Positions 7,066 through 7,916 of a DNA stretch of 7,916 nt are shown one piece after another. The stretch's first letter is position 1, and each line of letters begins with the position of its first letter. Location of the stretch: positions 1 through 7,916 of the forward strand of contig CALEPR010000177.1 of the NCBI GenBank assembly GCA_937910665.1. Reading direction: 5' to 3'. The position numbers were made by a program, and so were the translations under genes. Below the pieces are notes generated by a model. It saw only the letters and a program-made list of their open reading frames with translations, was not told the DNA's origin and did not search any database. The DNA is from an uncultured Selenomonadales bacterium. Lineage in GTDB: Bacteria; Bacillota; Negativicutes; Selenomonadales; Selenomonadaceae.

Positions 7066-7105
7066 GGCAAATTTTTTTGAAACTTTTATAAAAATTTTTC
7101 CAAAA
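7062..7105. repeat. AT-rich imperfect inverted repeat after the trp terminator
   Basis: TTTTGG (7062-7067) pairs with CCAAAA (7100-7105), and after a small internal loop AAATTTTT (7069-7076) pairs with AAAAATTT (7090-7097). That makes a 14-bp stem with a 13-nt loop. It shares its first bases with the T tract of the trp terminator and ends 4 nt before a TTGACA box. It could be a back-up hairpin or a binding site; AT content makes chance pairing likely. Confidence 0.35.
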
Positions 7106-7109
7106 CACC

Positions 7110-7136
7110 TTGACAAAGACGCTGGGGGGGTAAAAT
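7110..7136 (+). promoter_or_regulatory. Possible promoter before the chimeric ORF
   Basis: A perfect TTGACA (7110-7115) and a TAAAAT box (7131-7136, five of six) are separated by only 15 nt, including seven G residues (7124-7130). The spacer is short, and initiation would fall near 7143, after the ATG at 7138, so either the first ATG is not used from this promoter or the match is misleading. The G run could also act as a ribosome binding site through G-U pairing, 7 nt before the ATG. Confidence 0.35.
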
Positions 7137-7137
7137 T

Positions 7138-7872
7138 ATGAGTGTGGCAATGATTGACGACGACAAAATTTTTAAATATGTTCGTGAAAAAATTATTGGC
7201 AAGGAAGATATTGAAAAAATCGCCGAGAAGTTCAAGGATTCTGAGGAAAGTTACGATGTAGTCAAAAAACTTGTGGATTTTTTTATGTTGGAAAATTATT
7301 GTGAAGAAGATAGCTTTGTTTTTGATGAAGTTCGAGAATGTTTAGCAGAGATTGAGACAGGAAAAATTTTAGCCTGTGAGTCGGAAAAATCAGCGTACAA
7401 GCTGGAAACTTATGACGTGAGTTTTGGGCTTGCTCTCCAGCTTGCAAATATCATCAAGGATGTGCGGGAAGATGCCGAACGCAAAGTTTGCTTTGTGCCG
7501 GAAATGATTTGCCATTGCCACGGATTTGAAAGCTCCCCGGCGATGTTTGCACCGGATGCAGATCGCAAGGCTCGTGCCTCGGTCATGAAGGAACTTGTCG
7601 AGGAAGCTTGGAAGCGTTTGGCAGATGCTATTGAATATACAATCGCTTTGCCACGTCGCAATCCGCGGATTCGCCTGTTCTGCCTGTGGCCACTTTTTAT
7701 GGCAGCCAAGAATCTTTCGATCATGGGCGATTGCACGCATCTATTCGATAAAGACCATAAGGCGAAACTCACCCGTGACGATGTGAAGCGGATCATTAAA
7801 ACCACTACGTTGCACTTCTATTCCAATTCTTGGATTAAGAAACAATTTGAAGCTTTGAGGGACGGCGCATGA
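7138..7872 (+). CDS. Chimeric ORF: unrecognised N-terminus joined to the C-terminal half of a squalene/phytoene synthase
   Basis: 244 codons in two unlike parts. Residues 1 to about 85 are charged, AT-rich (about 33% GC) and unrecognised, with no signal peptide or membrane helix. From about residue 88 the sequence reads as the second half of a trans-isoprenyl diphosphate synthase of the squalene/phytoene synthase family: SFGLALQLANIIKDVREDAERKVCFVP, split here as SFGLALQLANII and KDVREDAERKVCFVP (95-121), with the second Asp-rich motif D108-xx-E111-D112. It then runs through the helical C-terminal region to residue 244. Members are usually about 280-350 aa and need a first Asp-rich motif in the N-terminal half to bind the substrate diphosphate through magnesium. 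That motif is absent, so head-to-head prenyl coupling is unlikely. The ATG at 7138 is weakly supported by a G run; ATG 7150 is an alternative. The end overlaps the next start codon by 4 nt. It could be a natural fusion, a transfer remnant or an assembly join. Confidence 0.6.
   Translation: MSVAMIDDDKIFKYVREKIIGKEDIEKIAEKFKDSEESYDVVKKLVDFFMLENYCEEDSFVFDEVRECLAEIETGKILACESEKSAYKLETYDVSFGLALQLANIIKDVREDAERKVCFVPEMICHCHGFESSPAMFAPDADRKARASVMKELVEEAWKRLADAIEYTIALPRRNPRIRLFCLWPLFMAAKNLSIMGDCTHLFDKDHKAKLTRDDVKRIIKTTTLHFYSNSWIKKQFEALRDGA
7370..7420. other. Composition and homology junction inside the chimeric ORF
   Basis: GC is about 33% over 7141-7380 and about 51% over 7441-7740 by hand count. Lysine codons switch from 3 AAG of 11 (residues 1-84) to 9 AAG of 14 (85-244), against 3 of about 29 in trpC. 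The last AAATTTT-type word is at 7364-7370, and recognisable synthase sequence starts at about 7399-7420. No insertion-sequence end or long direct repeat is visible at the junction. Confidence 0.55.
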
Positions 7873-7916
7873 ATGAACGTTTTCGCCTTTTAAAATCGTG
7901 GAAATTCCACCTGATA
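7869..7916 (+). CDS. Start of an unidentified protein, cut by the window edge
   Basis: An ATG at 7869 overlaps the stop codon of the synthase-like ORF by 4 nt (ATGA) and opens a frame that continues to the edge. The 16 visible residues are MNERFRLLKSWKFHLI. This is too little to name a family. The tight overlap suggests translational coupling with the synthase-like gene, so it probably belongs to the same source DNA and perhaps to an isoprenoid-related operon, which is inference. Confidence 0.5.
   Translation, partial: MNERFRLLKSWKFHLI

Noticed and set aside
7410..7805. Minus-strand frames opposite the synthase-like region
   Set aside because: They are shadows of the plus-strand frame, which carries clear squalene/phytoene synthase motifs.
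7896..7912. Perfect palindrome-like GTGGAAATTCCAC near the right edge
   Set aside because: The two 6-base arms are separated by a single base and lie inside the start of a coding frame; with nothing beyond the edge visible, no role can be supported.

Overview
The window looks like chromosomal DNA of a low- to mid-GC anaerobic Bacillota. A clostridial or Negativicutes member is my guess, but the sequence does not settle it. The reasons are strong GGAGG ribosome binding sites, TTG starts, a SecA with the C-terminal zinc motif, an AroH-class monofunctional chorismate mutase and a MEMO-like protein of the kind usually fused to AMMECR1 in Firmicutes. Words such as AAATTTT recur through most of it.

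Minus strand (positions 1-4944, read right to left): secA, the preprotein translocase ATPase, starts at a TTG behind a well-formed sigma-A-type promoter. It is followed by a compact, strongly degenerate tandem-ABC (ABC-F-like) protein, then aroH (chorismate mutase), then the N-terminal 260 residues of an AmmeMemoRadiSam dioxygenase-like protein that runs off the left edge. Spacings of 137, 22 and 30 nt and one shared orientation suggest a single transcription unit. The last three genes share almost the same ribosome binding cassette (GGAGGAATTTTT).

Divergent intergenic region (4945-5229): it holds the secA promoter and, facing the other way, an extended -10 promoter for the tryptophan genes with a short inverted repeat where its -35 box should be.

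Plus strand (5230-7065): trpD and trpC overlap by 4 nt and end at a clear rho-independent terminator. They catalyse two consecutive steps of tryptophan synthesis, anthranilate to phosphoribosyl-anthranilate (TrpD) and, after isomerisation by TrpF, ring closure to indole-3-glycerol phosphate (TrpC). No other trp gene is in the window. With aroH across the divergent promoter region, both chorismate-consuming branches are represented around secA.

Right end (7066-7916): an AT-rich hairpin and a poorly resolved start region lead into a 244-codon ORF that looks like a chimera. Its first ~85 codons are AT-rich and unrecognised. The rest is the C-terminal half of a squalene/phytoene synthase, richer in GC and with different lysine codon use. 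It overlaps the next gene (only 16 codons visible) by 4 nt. This is either a real fusion or transfer junction or an assembly artefact, and it is the most unusual thing here together with the degenerate ABC protein. I found no CRISPR array, tRNA, rRNA, insertion sequence or T-box.
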